Positions 47,205 to 58,494 of a stretch of DNA of 64,000 nt are shown here, one piece after another (position 1 is the stretch's first letter; each line of letters opens with the position of its first letter). This stretch comes from Elephas maximus indicus (lineage: Eukaryota > Chordata > Mammalia > Proboscidea > Elephantidae). The stretch is taken from positions 49,329,501 to 49,393,500 of the forward strand of contig NC_064820.1 of assembly GCF_024166365.1 (NCBI RefSeq), read 5' to 3'. The notes under the pieces were generated by a model. It was not told where the DNA came from. It saw only the letters and a program-made list of their open reading frames with translations, and searched no databases. The translations under genes and the position numbers were made by a program.

Positions 47205-48277
47205 ATAACTTGGATGGAGTAATTCCTTCAGGACCTTCATTTGAAACAGCTGCAAATACCCATTAATAATCAGAACCTGGAATCTACGAAGTATGAATCC
47301 AGGAAAATTGGAAGTCGTCAACAATAAAATGGGATGCTTGAAGATTGATATTCTAGGCATTAGTGAGCGGAAATGGACTGGTATTGGCCATTTCGAATCA
47401 GACAATCATATTGCCTACTATGCCTACTATGCCAGAAATGACAAATGGAAGAGGAACAGTGTTGCCTTCATCATCAAAAAGAGCACTTCAAGATCTATCC
47501 TGAAATACAGGCTGTCAGTGATAGGATGAAGATCAAAGACCACAGCCTTCAGTATGGACTGCACTTCAACATAAAGAAAAGAAAAATCCTCACAACTGGA
47601 CCAATAAGCAGCATCATGATAAATGGAGAAAAGATTGAAGTCGCCAAGGATTTCATTTTACTTGGATCCACAATCAACACCCATGGAAGCAGCAGTCAAG
47701 GAATCAGAAGACACACTGCATTGGGTAAATCTGCTGCAAAAGATCTCTTCAAAGTGTTGAAAAGCAAAGATGTCACCTTGAAGACTAAGGTGCACCTGAC
47801 CCAAGCCGTGATATTTTCAATCGCATCAATATGCATGCGAAAGCTGGACAAGTAAGGAAGACAGAAGAATTGACGCCTTTGAATCGTGGTGTTGGCAAAG
47901 AATATTCACTATACCATGGACTGCCGAAAGAACCAACAAATCTGTCTTGGAAGAAGTACAACCTCAGAAGCAAGGACAGCGAGATTCAGCCTTACATACT
48001 TTGGACATGCTGTCAGGAGACATCAGTCCCTGCCGAAGGGCACCACGCTTGGTACATGAAAAACAGGAAGACCCTCAACAAGATGGATTGACACAGTGTC
48101 TGCAACAATGGGCTCAAGCATAACAACGATTGTGGGCATGGCACAGGACCCGGCAGTGTTTCGTTCTGTTGTACATAGGGCCGCTATGAGTCAGAACTAA
48201 TTCATGGCACCTAACAACGGCAACGATAGTGATAGGATAATATCCATACGCCTACAAGGAAGACCAGTTAATACAAC

Positions 48278-48280
<3 letters not shown>
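47205..48280 (+). mobile_element. RTE LINE 5' part split by another RTE
   Basis: Segments 47205-47527 and 48228-48280 join to RTE endonuclease-domain text. The first reads MGCLKIDILGISERKWTGIG in frame 47293-47529, and the second continues 'aatatccatacgcctacaag'. The break is flanked by AGTGATAGGAT on both sides. Confidence 0.82.
47528..48227 (+). mobile_element. RTE LINE 3' part inserted in an RTE
   Basis: 5'-truncated RTE covering the C-terminal ORF and 3' UTR (frame 47445-47855 is partly open, then broken near 47846). The tail is cacctaacaacggcaacgat. The target duplication AGTGATAGGAT occurs at 47517-47527 and 48228-48238. Confidence 0.87.

Positions 48281-48282
<2 letters not shown>

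Positions 48283-48329
<47 letters not shown>
48283..48329 (+). repeat. (TA)n microsatellite
   Basis: 47 bp of uninterrupted TA between the plus-strand RTE piece and the tail of a minus-strand RTE. It probably grew from the tail. Confidence 0.97.
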
Positions 48330-48332
<3 letters not shown>

Positions 48333-49300
48333 GTTAAGTGCCATCGAGTCAGTTCTGACCCATAGCAACCCTACATACTGTTCTATTGAACAAAACACTG
48401 TCTGATCCTGTGCCATCCTCACAGTCGTTACTATGTTTGAGCCCATTATCGCAGCCTATCAATGCATCTCATTGAAGGTCTTCCTCCCTTTTGCTGACCC
48501 ACCAAGCATGACATCTTCTCCAGGGACTGGTCCTTCCTGATAATGGACTAAAGTATGTGAGACGAAGTCTCACCATCCTGGCTTTCAAGGGACACTCTGA
48601 CTGTACTTCTTCCAATACAGATTTGTTTGTTCTTCTGGCAGCCCATGGTATATTCAATATTCTTTGCTAACACCATAATTCAAAGGCATCAAATCTTCTT
48701 TGGTCTTCTTTATTCATTGTGCAGCTTTTGCATACATATGAGGCAATTGAAAACACCATGGCTTGGGTCAGGCGCACCTTAGTCCTCAAAGCAACATCTT
48801 TGCTTTTCAACACTTTAAAGAGGTATTTTGCAGCAGATTTGCCCAAGGCAATATGTCATTTGATTTCTTGACTGCTGTTTCCATGGCCATTGATTGTGGA
48901 TCTAAGTAAAATTAAATCCTTGACAACTTCGATCTTTTCTCCATTTATCGTGATATCACTTATTGGTCCAGTCTGGAGAATTTTTGCTCTCTATGATGAG
49001 GTGGAATCCATACTAAAGGGTAGTCTTTGCTCTTCATCAGTCAGTACTTCAAGTCCTCTTGGATTTCAGCAAGCAAGGTTTTGTCATCTGCATATCACAG
49101 GTTATTAACGAGTCTTCCTCCAATCCTGATGGCCCGTTCTTCTTCATGTAGTTCAGTTTGCTTAGCACACAGATTGAATAAGTACGGTGAAAAGATACAA
49201 CCCTGACACACACCTTTCCTAATTTTAAACCACGCAGTATCCCCTTGACCTGTTCGACAGACTGCCTCTTGATCTCTGTACAAGACACATCCATACACGC
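48330..49300 (-). mobile_element. RTE LINE 3' part
   Basis: Reversed RTE from 'gtcgttaagtgccatcgagt' to about 'gatctctgtacaagacacat', covering reverse-transcriptase C-terminal text and 3' UTR. Frames are broken. Confidence 0.88.
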
Positions 49301-49384
49301 ACACACGTATACCACAATACGTGTATGTTTATTTATGTGAGATCTGGAGGTGCATATGCCCGAGTGCTAGCAGGAATTTCAACT

Positions 49385-49777
49385 TTGTCCTTTTTTTTTT
49401 TATTAAAGGTTAACAGATAAATATTTTAGACAAACATTTAAAACAAACAAAATGAAATGCACTGGAAACAACAGTCAAGAAAATTTCAAGTAAAACATTT
49501 TGGCATTTGCTTCCTATATAACAACAACTTTTCTAATCCCCCAGAAAATATATCTATTCATCCCATGATTAAACACAACTAGAAAAATCTGACCAGGAAT
49601 TCTCTTAGAATCTGAGAAATCAAAAATGCTTCTTCCTGTGCATCCAGTTGGGTGAGCTGCCACTTGAACTTGTCACCAGCTTTACCACCAGAGAGACCCC
49701 TTGGGATCCAGCACTCTCCTTTTGGGCACAGTAGTAGGCTGTCCTATGCGTGCAGTGGGTGGGTCCAGGAGGGTGGA
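49385..49777 (-). pseudogene. Possible terminal exon or retrocopy 3' end
   Basis: On the minus strand a pyrimidine tract and CAG end at about 49778 (tctcttccctgcttccag). AATAAA (49404-49399) runs directly into an A-run. An A-run fused to the signal is also what a processed copy would show. One frame reads about 30 residues including KFKWQLTQLDAQEEAFLISQ before a stop. I do not recognise the protein. It may belong to a unit starting in the CpG island. Confidence 0.25.
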
Positions 49778-50394
49778 CTGGAAGCAGGGAAGAGACAGAA
49801 GAAGAGAGCATTAGGTACACGGGCAGTTTCTCAAGTAGTACTGAGCCTAAAATCAGTCCCTTACTGCTGCCTCGCGGGTCAGAACACTCTAGTTCCTTCA
49901 CCCTGTTCTCCTTCCCCCTTTTTTACAGCCACACCCTTTGAAATCACCTTACTCATTTCTGACTTCCAATCACCCCACCCAAGGGGACATTAAGGTTTTG
50001 TCTAGCAGAAACTTATATGGGAGATGGGGGGAGACTACTTAACAAAAAACAAAAAAAAAAACCTTAATTATGCAAACTTTACAAAAATACAACGGTTAGG
50101 ATCCTTCACAGAGGTTCTGAGCTTACGTTTCATCAGCTTCACGGTAAACCTTGCCCTGACTCCACGCCGTAAGTGTTAAACTATGAATGTCCGTTTCCCT
50201 TGGCACAGTCAAGGCCGCTGCCCTTCCCTTTTTGAGGACGTCAGTGTGGCCCCGAGTTGGTGGGTGTGGGAAATGTCCTGGGTGGAGGGAGGACAAAAAA
50301 AAAAAAAAACTACAATCTGAAGAACAAATATGTTCCACTGACGAGAATAAACGAGATGCTGGGAAGGAAGAAAGTAAATGTTGCAAACTCCGCA

Positions 50395-51330
50395 GAGCTT
50401 AATTGCGGCCGGAAGCTGTCCCCACGAGGAGCAGGAGGGGCCCGTTTCTCTTGCAGTCTCGTCCCCTGCGGACTTCACCTGGGTCCCCTTCCCTCAGGTC
50501 TCCCGGTGCTCCGACGCTCGCTGACCACCAGGTGGCACTCCTGACGGCCGGCGGCTTCAAGGAAAAGGACAGCGCGGAGCCCAGCCCTAGCGCCCCCGGC
50601 CCGCCCTAAGGAAGGGGAACCGCACCTCTTGTTTCAGGTGGTTAACAGCGCTGCAGCAGCTCGGTGGTCGCAGGGAGGACAAAGGGGCTGCACCAGTCAT
50701 CAGCGCGGGGGGAAGGAATGAGGCCCGGGGGGTGGAGGCAAACGGAGGGATTGGAGAAACTACGGACCCAGCTGCGCCGAGGTCCGGGGGGCGCGGGAGG
50801 CAAACCCGGCTCTGCCCCGCTATGCGCACCGCGGCCGGCCCTTACGCTCGCCCAGCCACCCTCCGGTCCTGCGCGTGGCCCGGCCACCTCCCGGGCGCCC
50901 TGGACCGAGCAGCCGGTTCAGCTGCCCTTTCCCCGGCCCTTGGGGAGCGAAGGAATCTCCCGAGCCCTTGAAGACCTCTTGGCGTCGGGCTCCCCTTCCA
51001 CCCCAGGCTCCTGCTATGGTCCTGGGCCGAGCCTCGCGCCCGCCCCCCGGGGCTCCTCGCCCAGTCCCCCTACCACCCGGGTCCCAGGCGCCTAGCGCAG
51101 TCCCTCTGCTATACTCACGGGAATTCATCGACCGGTAGAAAAGGCTGCACCTCAGGTGTCACCTAACACCCACGGGCGCGGAGGGGAAAGCCAGGACCTC
51201 CGTCAGGCTCGCCGCCCCCGAGACGTCTGTGCAAGCCCAGAGCCGGCGGGAAGCCGCAGCGATTGCTGGATGCCAGGCCAGCGTCAAAACCGGTAGACCA
51301 ACACACTCTTGTTTTAAGTGCCGGACGCGT
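50395..51330. promoter_or_regulatory. CpG island, probable promoter
   Basis: Dense CpG (for example gctccgacgctcg, gacggccggcggc, gcgcaccgcggccggcc) in an otherwise CpG-poor window. Open frames on both strands, including 143 codons plus (50664-51095) and 102 codons minus (50820-51128), are the by-product of GC content. A donor-like CCCAG/GTGAAG on the minus strand near 50479 suggests transcription leftward. No TATA box is needed at such islands. Which gene it serves is unknown. Confidence 0.75.
50525..50537 (+). promoter_or_regulatory. CTCF-like motif in the CpG island
   Basis: CCACCAGGTGGCA matches the CTCF core closely, with GA before and CT after. Its placement in a CpG island fits an insulator or promoter-proximal site. 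Confidence 0.55.
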
Positions 51331-51369
51331 AGGTTTTTTGCGCTAACGGAGGAAGGAATCATTATTGCA

Positions 51370-51500
51370 AATCAAGTCTTTACATGCTATTATCCACGTG
51401 TGTCAAATGAGAAAACCGGCTCGGAGAGGTTAGATAATTACAATTTATCCAAAATCCTACAGCTGGTGAGAGTCAGAGTTGGAATTTGTAGGTCTATTTC
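51370..51500 (-). repeat. MIR SINE, diverged
   Basis: 'gtcaaatgagaaaaccggct', 'cggagaggttagataattac' and 'tcctacagctggtgagagtc' are reversed MIR text at the edge of the CpG island. Confidence 0.65.
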
Positions 51501-52460
51501 CGAAACATTTTATTGTATTTAATACTTATTCCCTGTTATAACCCTTTTTAAAATTACAAAAATATGCGCTCATTGTAGAAAACAGAAAATACAGCAAGTA
51601 TGAAAGATAAAAGTAAATCACTTATAATTTCAACAAATAATTTACACTACTGTTAACATTTTGGTATATTTGTCTCCAAATACCAATATTCTTGGTATAT
51701 GTGTGTAATAGATAAATATTTACAAAATTGGATTCATTCTCGAAAAATATTTTCTACCATTAGCACTTAACATTACATAAAGGGTCGGTTTTAATGATTT
51801 GTTTTCCTTCAAATTTGGATTTCAAATATACTTGCAGCAGCACGAAAAAGAGTTAAGGTAGACACCAATTAAATGTTCTTTTAAATGTTGATCATAATAC
51901 TCAATGAAAAACTGTTGGATAAAACTAAAGAATTAAAAGAAGCAAGTGAATACGGCTAATTGGCTTTCAGCAATCCATTTGGAAAATTCATCAGCCAGTG
52001 TTTGTCTTTCTTTAGGTAAACTGACCTAGAAGTATAGAGTAATAATAAAAAGATGGGTGGTTTTAAATGGATTTTTTCAGGTATATAAACAAAGGTGTAG
52101 GGGTGGCAACAATGAGGCTTGGACATCTTTAATTTTTTTATTTCCTCCTTTTGGATTTCCCTATGACAGGGACTTCAGAGGATTACAGTTAGGGAGAATG
52201 ACTTGTATGTATGGCTTGAGACGTAATCCTAGAAGTTAAAGAGGGATAAATAAGGAGAGGTCAGATCATTCAGGTTTTTTGTTTGTTTGTGGTGATGGTT
52301 TTTGTTTTTCTTTTGTTTTTCCTACAGTAATGAACTTGGGCATTATGCTTAATGCGTGTGATACAGCAGAGAATTTTATCACAGGGGCATAATATAATGG
52401 ATCAGCTTTTCATTTTAGAAAGAACACACTGTGGACAGAGTGGAGTGTTATGGAAGTGAA
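51501..52460. other. Unassigned AT-rich sequence, part old repeat
   Basis: 51540-51800 ('gctcattgtagaaaacagaa', 'ctactgttaacattttggta') resembles an old mammalian interspersed repeat that I cannot assign. The remainder is plain AT-rich. Confidence 0.4.
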
Positions 52461-52467
52461 CCAAGCA

Positions 52468-52525
52468 TAAACCAAAAACACAAACCCACTGCGTTCAGTC
52501 CATTTCCGCTCATAGCGACCCAATG
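52468..52525 (-). repeat. Short AfroSINE tail fragment
   Basis: Only 'acaaacccactgcgttcagt' and 'ccatttccgctcatagcgac' remain, in reverse; then a gatgatgatga run. Confidence 0.65.
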
Positions 52526-52529
52526 ATGA

Positions 52530-52650
52530 TGATGAATCTGCACCAGGGCCTTGAACCAGTCTGTTTGTGTTCAGACCCCTGCTGAGAGTTTGCATTTCTA
52601 ACAAGTTCCCAAGCAACGCTAATGCTGCTGGTTAGGGACCAAGGCGGTTA
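52530..52650 (+). repeat. MER5A-like hAT fragment
   Basis: 'agtttgcatttctaacaagt' and 'tcccaagcaacgctaatgct' with gctggttagggacc follow MER5A. Confidence 0.6.
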
Positions 52651-52762
52651 CATGGCAGCAAGTGAATAGCAACGCGAATCTAAAGCCAAGGAGACACGGG
52701 GATAGCACTGAGAGCTGTGGGGTGACGAAAACAGTACAATACCCCTAAAGGTCTAGACTGTG

Positions 52763-52970
52763 TGTACCAAAGCCAAGCCCACTGCCGTCGAGCGGATGCT
52801 GACTCATAGTGACCCTGTAGGACAGAGTAACTGCCCCATAAGGTTTCAAGGCTGTAAATCTTTAAAGAAGCAGACTGTCACATCTTTTTCCCGCAGAGTG
52901 GCTGGTGGATTTGAACTGCGGACATTTCAATTAGCAGCCGAGCTTAACCACTACACCACCAGGGTTCCTT
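52763..52970 (-). repeat. AfroSINE-type SINE, long form, first of three
   Basis: Complete reversed long copy. Text like tgtgtgtacc and tatgtgtataacc at the two edges may be its duplication. Confidence 0.9.
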
Positions 52971-52979
52971 AGTATGTGT

Positions 52980-53187
52980 ATAACCAAAACTCACTGCCAT
53001 TGAGCAGATTCCAACTCATACGACCCCATAAAGCCATAGAACAGAGTAAAAGTGCCCCACAGGGCTTCCAAGGCTATAAATCTTTACAGAAGCAGACTGC
53101 CACATCTTTCTTCCGTGGAGCCGATGGTGGGTTCGATCCTCTAACCTTTCAGTCTAGCACTTAACCACTGTGTCACCAGGGCTTCTG
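52980..53187 (-). repeat. AfroSINE-type SINE, long form, second of three
   Basis: Complete reversed long copy ending 'ttaaccactgtgtcaccagg'. It abuts its neighbours by about 10 bp on each side. Confidence 0.9.
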
Positions 53188-53197
53188 CATTAGTCAT

Positions 53198-53361
53198 TCA
53201 AACCAAACCTAAACCCATTTCTGTCAAGTCAATTCTGAAGCATAATGACCCTATTAAAAAAAAAAAAATAGTAAAACTGCCCCATAGGGTTTCCAAGAAG
53301 TGACTGGTAGATTCAAACTGCTGACCTTTTGGTCTCTTAACCACGGCACCACCAGGCCTCT
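53198..53361 (-). repeat. AfroSINE-type SINE, short form, third of three
   Basis: Reversed short copy with an internal A-run (53255-53267). Flanks gcattagtcatt and gcaatagtcatt form a target duplication. Confidence 0.9.
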
Positions 53362-54165
53362 GCAATAGTCATTAAAATAGTCATTAGGGAAATAGAAATC
53401 GAAACTACAAAGAGCTGCCACTTCACCCCCTCCACACACACATGCACACACGAGGATGGCTATTTTAAGAAAAACGGAAAATAACAAATGTTGGTGAGGA
53501 TGTGGAGAAGTTGGAACCCTCATTCATTGCTGGTGCAGCCACTGTGGACAACAGGATGGCATTTCCTCAAAAAGTGAGACATAAAACTACCATTAAAAAA
53601 AAAAAGACACAGCAATTCCTCTCCTAGGTATATACTTAGAAGAATTGAAAGCAGGAACTCAAACTTGTACACCAACGTTCATTGCAGCATTATTCACAAT
53701 AGTCAAAAGGTGGGAACGACCCTAGTGTCCACCAACAGGTGAATGGATAAAATGTGTTACAGACATAACCATGGAATATTACTCAGAAAATGAAGTTCTG
53801 AGACATGCTGTAAGCTATAACATGGATGAACCTTGAAAACATGCTGCATGAAATAAGTCAGACACAGAAGGACAAATATTGTATGATCCCACTTACATGA
53901 AATATCCAGGATAGGCAAATGCATAAACTAAAGTTCGTTAGTGGTTACCGGGGGTGGGCGGAAGGGGGAAACCAGGAGGTACTTACTGCTTAAGGAGTAT
54001 TGAGCTCCCATGAAGGATAATGAAAAAAATAGGAAACCAATAGCAGCGATGGTTGCACAATATTGTGAATGTAATTAATATCACTGCTTTATACACGTAG
54101 AAATGTTTGAAATGGCAAATATTTTGTTATACATATTCCACCAGAATAAAATAAAGGGTATTTCA
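53362..54165 (+). mobile_element. L1 3' fragment
   Basis: ORF2-end text and 3' UTR: 'acaaatgttggtgaggatgt', 'cattgcagcattattcacaa', 'aaggacaaatattgtatgat', ending 'accagaataaaataaa'. No intact frame. Confidence 0.82.
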
Positions 54166-54487
54166 AAATTCAAAGGACTGAAATAGAGCAGAATATGACC
54201 ATATTAATTGTGGAAATTTTCTCTTTTAGAAAACACTTGGAAAGTCCTGTTTAAAAACAGGGGACATTTGGACACTGGCTCTGGGTGTGTTCAGTTTCTG
54301 AAAATTCATCCTGCTGACATTTACACTTTTCTGTCTAAATGTTATGCTTCGATTAAATTTTTTTGTTGTAAAAATGAACTAGGTCTGGCATGGGATCGGT
54401 GCGACTGAGAGCAGCAAGACGAAAAAAAAGGAACTCACCAAAAAGAAGAGCTGGGTAGTATCTGAGGGGCAAAAGGGATTGGGGGTG
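54166..54487. other. Unassigned sequence
   Basis: Short low-copy stretch. A 66-codon frame has no support. Confidence 0.35.
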
Positions 54488-54682
54488 CCCACCCACTACC
54501 ATGGAGTAGATGCCGACTATAGCAACCCTGTAGGAGAGGGTGGAACTGCCCCATAGAGTTTCCAAGGCTGTAATCTTTAGCAGACTGCCACATCTTTCTC
54601 CCGGGAAGTGGATAGTGGGTTCAAACTGCCAACCTTTCAGTTAGCAGCCCAGTGCTTAACCAGTGTGCACCACTGGGGGTGC
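54488..54682 (-). repeat. AfroSINE-type SINE, long form
   Basis: Reversed long copy with small deletions ('aggctgtaatctttagcaga'). Confidence 0.9.
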
Positions 54683-54950
54683 AGGTGGTAAGAAAAGCAA
54701 CTCCAGTCTGGCTTTGTGGGCTGAACACGGAAGAAATGCCTTGCCCACAAGCTCAGCAGGGCTGGGCGCTGCCTCTGGTGACCCTCTAGATTCTGACCTC
54801 TCAGTTCCTGTACGGGACACTTGCTCCTTCCAGGGAGGCTGAGGTCAAAAGCTTCAGAAAGGCGACTCCCAGTAGCAGTTCAATCAGTTGCCAAACACCC
54901 CAACCCCAGATAAAAACTGAGGCTGAATTTACTAGGTTCTTCCACCTTAC
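54683..54950. other. Unassigned sequence
   Basis: Moderately GC-rich and without a recognised feature. Confidence 0.35.
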
Positions 54951-55120
54951 CCGGGGCCCTGGTGGTGCAGCGGTTAAGAGCTATAGCTGCTAATCAAAGG
55001 TCGTCAGTTCGAATCCCCCAGCCGCTCCTTGGAAACCCTATTGGGCAGTTCTACTCTGTCCTGTAGGGTCCCTATGAGTAAGAATGACTAGCCTGCAACA
55101 GGTTTGATTTTTTGTTTTCT
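54951..55120 (+). repeat. AfroSINE-type SINE, short form
   Basis: Near-consensus head 'ggccctggtggtgcagcggt', B box 'cgtcagttcgaatcccccag', T-rich end. Confidence 0.9.
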
Positions 55121-55134
55121 TCCTTCCCCATCCC

Positions 55135-55345
55135 TAAGTGGCGAAACCGCTTTGCCGGTTTGCGCCCAAGGCTAACCTAAAAGTTAGCGGTTTAAACCCA
55201 TCCAGCGGTACCCTGAAAGAAAGGCCTGGCGATTTGCTTCCGTTAACAGTACATCAAAGAAAACCCTAAGGAGCAATTAATTCTACTCTGTTTAACACAT
55301 GAGGTCGCCACGGACTAGACGACAATGGTGATTCGGTTTTCTCTC
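55135..55345 (+). repeat. AfroSINE-type SINE, 'aggcctggcgattt' variant
   Basis: Degenerate head, then 'gaaagaaaggcctggcgatt', 'taacacatgaggtcgccacg' and 'gactagacgacaatggtga'. Confidence 0.8.
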
Positions 55346-55454
55346 TTTCCCAAACACTTCTGATCCTGGGGAGGTCTCGAGGGCATCCCTACTTCGCTCC
55401 ACAACCCACCACCTCCCGTGAATCACACTAGTAAAAGAACAAGCGAAGACAATG

Positions 55455-56087
55455 TTAATTTTTGTAAAAAATTTATTGAAAAGTCTCAAATTCGTCTAGG
55501 GAAAGCAGGGGAGAGGAGCAAGAAAGGGATCAGCCCTCGGGGAGAACTCCAGGCCCTCAGCGTGATGGGATCCGCGCGGCGCAGGCCCCTTCACTCCGCT
55601 CCGGACCTGAGCGCTGTGGTCCCGCCGGCTGCGCGCTGCTTACATGGGGAACCCCGGGGCGGAAGCCTGAGGCTGTGCTGGTTGGGCAGCGGGCAGGTCT
55701 CCGCGGACGTGGATCTCGGCGGTTCCGAAGCCGTCCTTCTTTCTGCATGCGCTGAGGCTCACGTCTTCTGTCGCCTCCGAGGTTGCAGCACCCACCTCTC
55801 CTGCGGCCGCCTTTGTCTCCATCAGGGTCCAGGATGTGGGCTGGGGCTCAGAACGCTCTGGGCAGGGAGCGCAGCATTCCTCAAACAAAGGTCCGTTTCC
55901 CGAGCAGTTCCAGCAGGGCAGCCCGCAAAAACAGTGGAGAAACTCCAAGGAGACCTCGGGGCTGTGGTGAAAGGGGTCGCCCAGCTTGGGGTAGCAGGGC
56001 AGCGCCCAAGGCCCGAAAGATTCCTGGAGCAGGACCAATGGCGCCTGAGGCTTTGCCTCCTCGGCTGCAGCATTCCAAGCCTGTTTT
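55455..56087 (-). CDS. Candidate terminal exon, product not recognised
   Basis: On the minus strand a splice-acceptor-like tract (ggtgtttttcctgtag) ends at 56088. The frame is open for about 149 codons to TAA at 55642-55640. AATAAA lies at 55477-55472, followed by G/T-rich text after 55440, as at real cleavage sites. The predicted peptide is rich in Cys, Pro and Ala (for example FLHCFCGLPCWNCSGNGPLF) and ends in APGFPM. I do not recognise it. Upstream exons would lie to the right. An opposite-strand frame of 245 codons (55418-56155) lacks these signals. It could also be a non-coding or decayed exon. Confidence 0.4.
55472..55477 (-). terminator. Poly(A) signal AATAAA
   Basis: Reads AATAAA on the minus strand, about 165 bp beyond the stop codon of the candidate exon. 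Confidence 0.45.
55530..56050. other. GC- and CpG-rich patch
   Basis: Second CpG-rich stretch of the window (gggatccgcgcggcgcagg, ctccgcggacgtggatctcg). It coincides with the candidate exon, so it may be coding or a weak island. Confidence 0.5.
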
Positions 56088-57214
56088 CTACAGGAAAAAC
56101 ACCGGTGTGCCATACCTCAGCCTCAGGACCTGAAAAGGCCGTGCGTCTGGACTGAGATAAGGCGTAGTTTGTTCCAGGCCTCTTAAGTGTTAGAAATCAA
56201 AAAAGGGTAGAATGGTTGGTGTTGGCATTAAGCCTTGGTGCACCGTGATTGGAAAAGCTTAAACAGATGAAATTCACGTGCAAGTTGCACCAACCTGGGT
56301 GATATTTCTCAAAGATAACTTGATTGCCGTATGGGCTGGAGCAGGAGCAGAGTTGGATAAACTACAGCTGAGGACCTGGTAGAGAAAAGCCTTTGGACGG
56401 GAAGGGGGTTTATTCACAACATCTAGCCATCACAGACAGGCTACTCTGTGTTGCAGAGAAAAACTTGAAGTCTGTTTCAAGTTAAAACAGAGAGGTTTGG
56501 TAAGAGTTTAAAACAACTGCAATTGGGGAACTGCGCAGCCAATTGAAAATGAAACCAGGTAACCCTGGGGCATCTCGGTTATTCAAGTATTCTTATAGGG
56601 TAAAAAGAGGGACCAAACCATTGAGAGGGTGATTACAGGAAAATCAATTAATATTGTAATAATCACACTCTGAATGGTTACTGGTTATTCATAGTTGTAG
56701 TTAGTGATTACAGGTAGTTTCACAGAGTGCTTAGATCATGATCACAGGATGCTTACATGTATTTTGTGTATCTTGCAAAAATACCTTGTTGGCAGCAGCT
56801 CCCACGCAGCCCTCTTCCTGAGTAATATATTTTGAGGGGTGCAGATGGTCATTTGGTCAGTACCCCTCAGGGTATATGGTTTCACGTCATGGTTTTGACC
56901 ACCAAGGAAAAACATGTTTTTCTTAAACACATACCTGTTAGTCTAGAAATTCAGGTTAAAATTAGCACGGTCAGCATATTATGCCTGACTGCACTGACCG
57001 CTTTTCCTGAGATGTCTGTTGTTCACAGTGTCTACCTCTCATGGCATCTCTTCCAGGTAGGAATTGTCTGATTTTATCAGTGAGGTTCAGTTCACAGTAC
57101 TAGTTAGTGCTGGGGCCAGAGTGGAATCCAGGTCCCAAGCAGCCTGTATTTGGCTTGGGGAGTGGGGAAAGACAGGCACTTGTCCTAAAGACAGGACTTG
57201 CATATCATGAGTTC
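56088..57214. other. Unassigned sequence
   Basis: Would be intron of the candidate minus-strand gene if that gene is real. No repeat or exon recognised. Confidence 0.35.
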
Positions 57215-57415
57215 TGGGTTTCAAATTATCTGGGTCCCAACGTTTACTAATTGTGTCAATAATGCCTCTAAAACTTTGGGTTATTTCACCTGTAAAGTGA
57301 AGACAGTAAGTGTGCCTGCCTCATGGAGGTAATATGAGATAAAGTGCTTTTCAAAGTGCCTAGTACAAAAACAGTGCTCCATTGATATCAACTGTCACTA
57401 TTTTTTTAAGGTATA
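57215..57415 (+). repeat. MIR SINE
   Basis: 'ttgggttatttcacctgtaa', 'tgcctgcctcatggaggtaa', 'aaagtgcctagtacaaaaac' follow the MIR order. Confidence 0.75.
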
Positions 57416-58494
57416 AGTTACCATCAATGAAGAATAAATGCAAAAGAGTGGCTGTTCAAGTATGTTAGTGTGTTCTACTAAAGGATAATTTTGATTCTTG
57501 ATATAAAATATTTAAAATGAGGTAATTTTATAAAGTGAAAATAATTTATAATTCTTACACCCATAGTCAATTTCTGGTCTTTGTTTTCAGAAACACAGAT
57601 ATGAACAAATAGTTTTTCTTCCATCTAGCAAATAGATTGATCAAGCCTCTTTTTTATGTTTAATGGACTAATTCTGTGCATTAAACTGTCTAATTGACAG
57701 ACATTGAGAGAGTGCTTTGTGGTAGGCACTGTGTTGTGTGTGGTGTGTTGGACACACACAAATGAGTGAGGCCAGACTCCCATCCCCTTTACATTCTCGG
57801 TCTAGCTGGAGAGCCAGACAAGAAACAGCTGTATTCAGTCCTGCCAGGACTCCACGGGGGTTGACTTGAAGACCAGAGGGAACATTTGAATGCTCATGAT
57901 GTCTTCTCTACAGGCTGGACTTTTATGATGGTGTACCGAGATGAAATAATATAAGATTTCTTAGGGAAAAAAAAATTCAAAAAGCACAAGGAATCAGAGA
58001 AAAGGCAGTTAGACATCACAAGTGGCAGAGATTACAGATTTAGGCAATAGCAGCAGGTGATGGCTGCTGAAGGATATGGGAACAAAAGGCTGTTCACACA
58101 GCTGAGTTGCCTCTGGGGATGAAGACGTTTATGATAGAACAGACCTGCTGGGATGGGACGAGGTCAGAAGACCCTAGTCATGATGCAGCCCCCGAAGACA
58201 GAGATCCTCTCTCCTGGGTAGATGTGGACTACCAAAGGATTTGGTGTACCCCAATGCTGGCCTCTCATTCTTGTGAATTCAAGGGCGAGGGGAAATAGGG
58301 GATCAGAGAAGAATCTCTCTACACAGGGCAAGGTAGCATATCACAACTCCCAAGGAGGGGGAGATGATAAAGGAAAGAGCTATAAGGAATCACTAGTGAA
58401 CAGGCGAAAACAGCCTGGGCCTTGAGGGGAAAATATGCCCAATCTCATCCCTAGCTGATTTCCAATTAACTGTAAATCATTTTGCTTTGGGGCA
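57416..58494. other. Unassigned sequence, part old repeat
   Basis: 57700-57840 ('gtggtaggcactgtgttgtg', 'ggtctagctggagagccaga') resembles a common old repeat that I cannot name. No gene. Confidence 0.35.

Noticed and set aside
47205-49300. Twin-primed inversion joining the plus RTE (47205-48280) with the minus RTE (48330-49300)
   Set aside because: In twin priming the inverted 5' half lies beyond the 5' side of the 3' half. Here the endonuclease piece lies at the 3' tail of the minus element, so these are separate insertions.
50664-51095. 143-codon plus-strand frame in the CpG island
   Set aside because: Pro/Gly/Arg-rich low complexity on both strands, typical of CpG-island composition.
55418-56155. 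245-codon plus-strand frame, the longest of the window
   Set aside because: It lacks a promoter or splice context, starts in AT-rich text near a SINE, and overlaps a minus-strand frame with acceptor and poly(A) signal. GC-rich DNA gives long chance frames.
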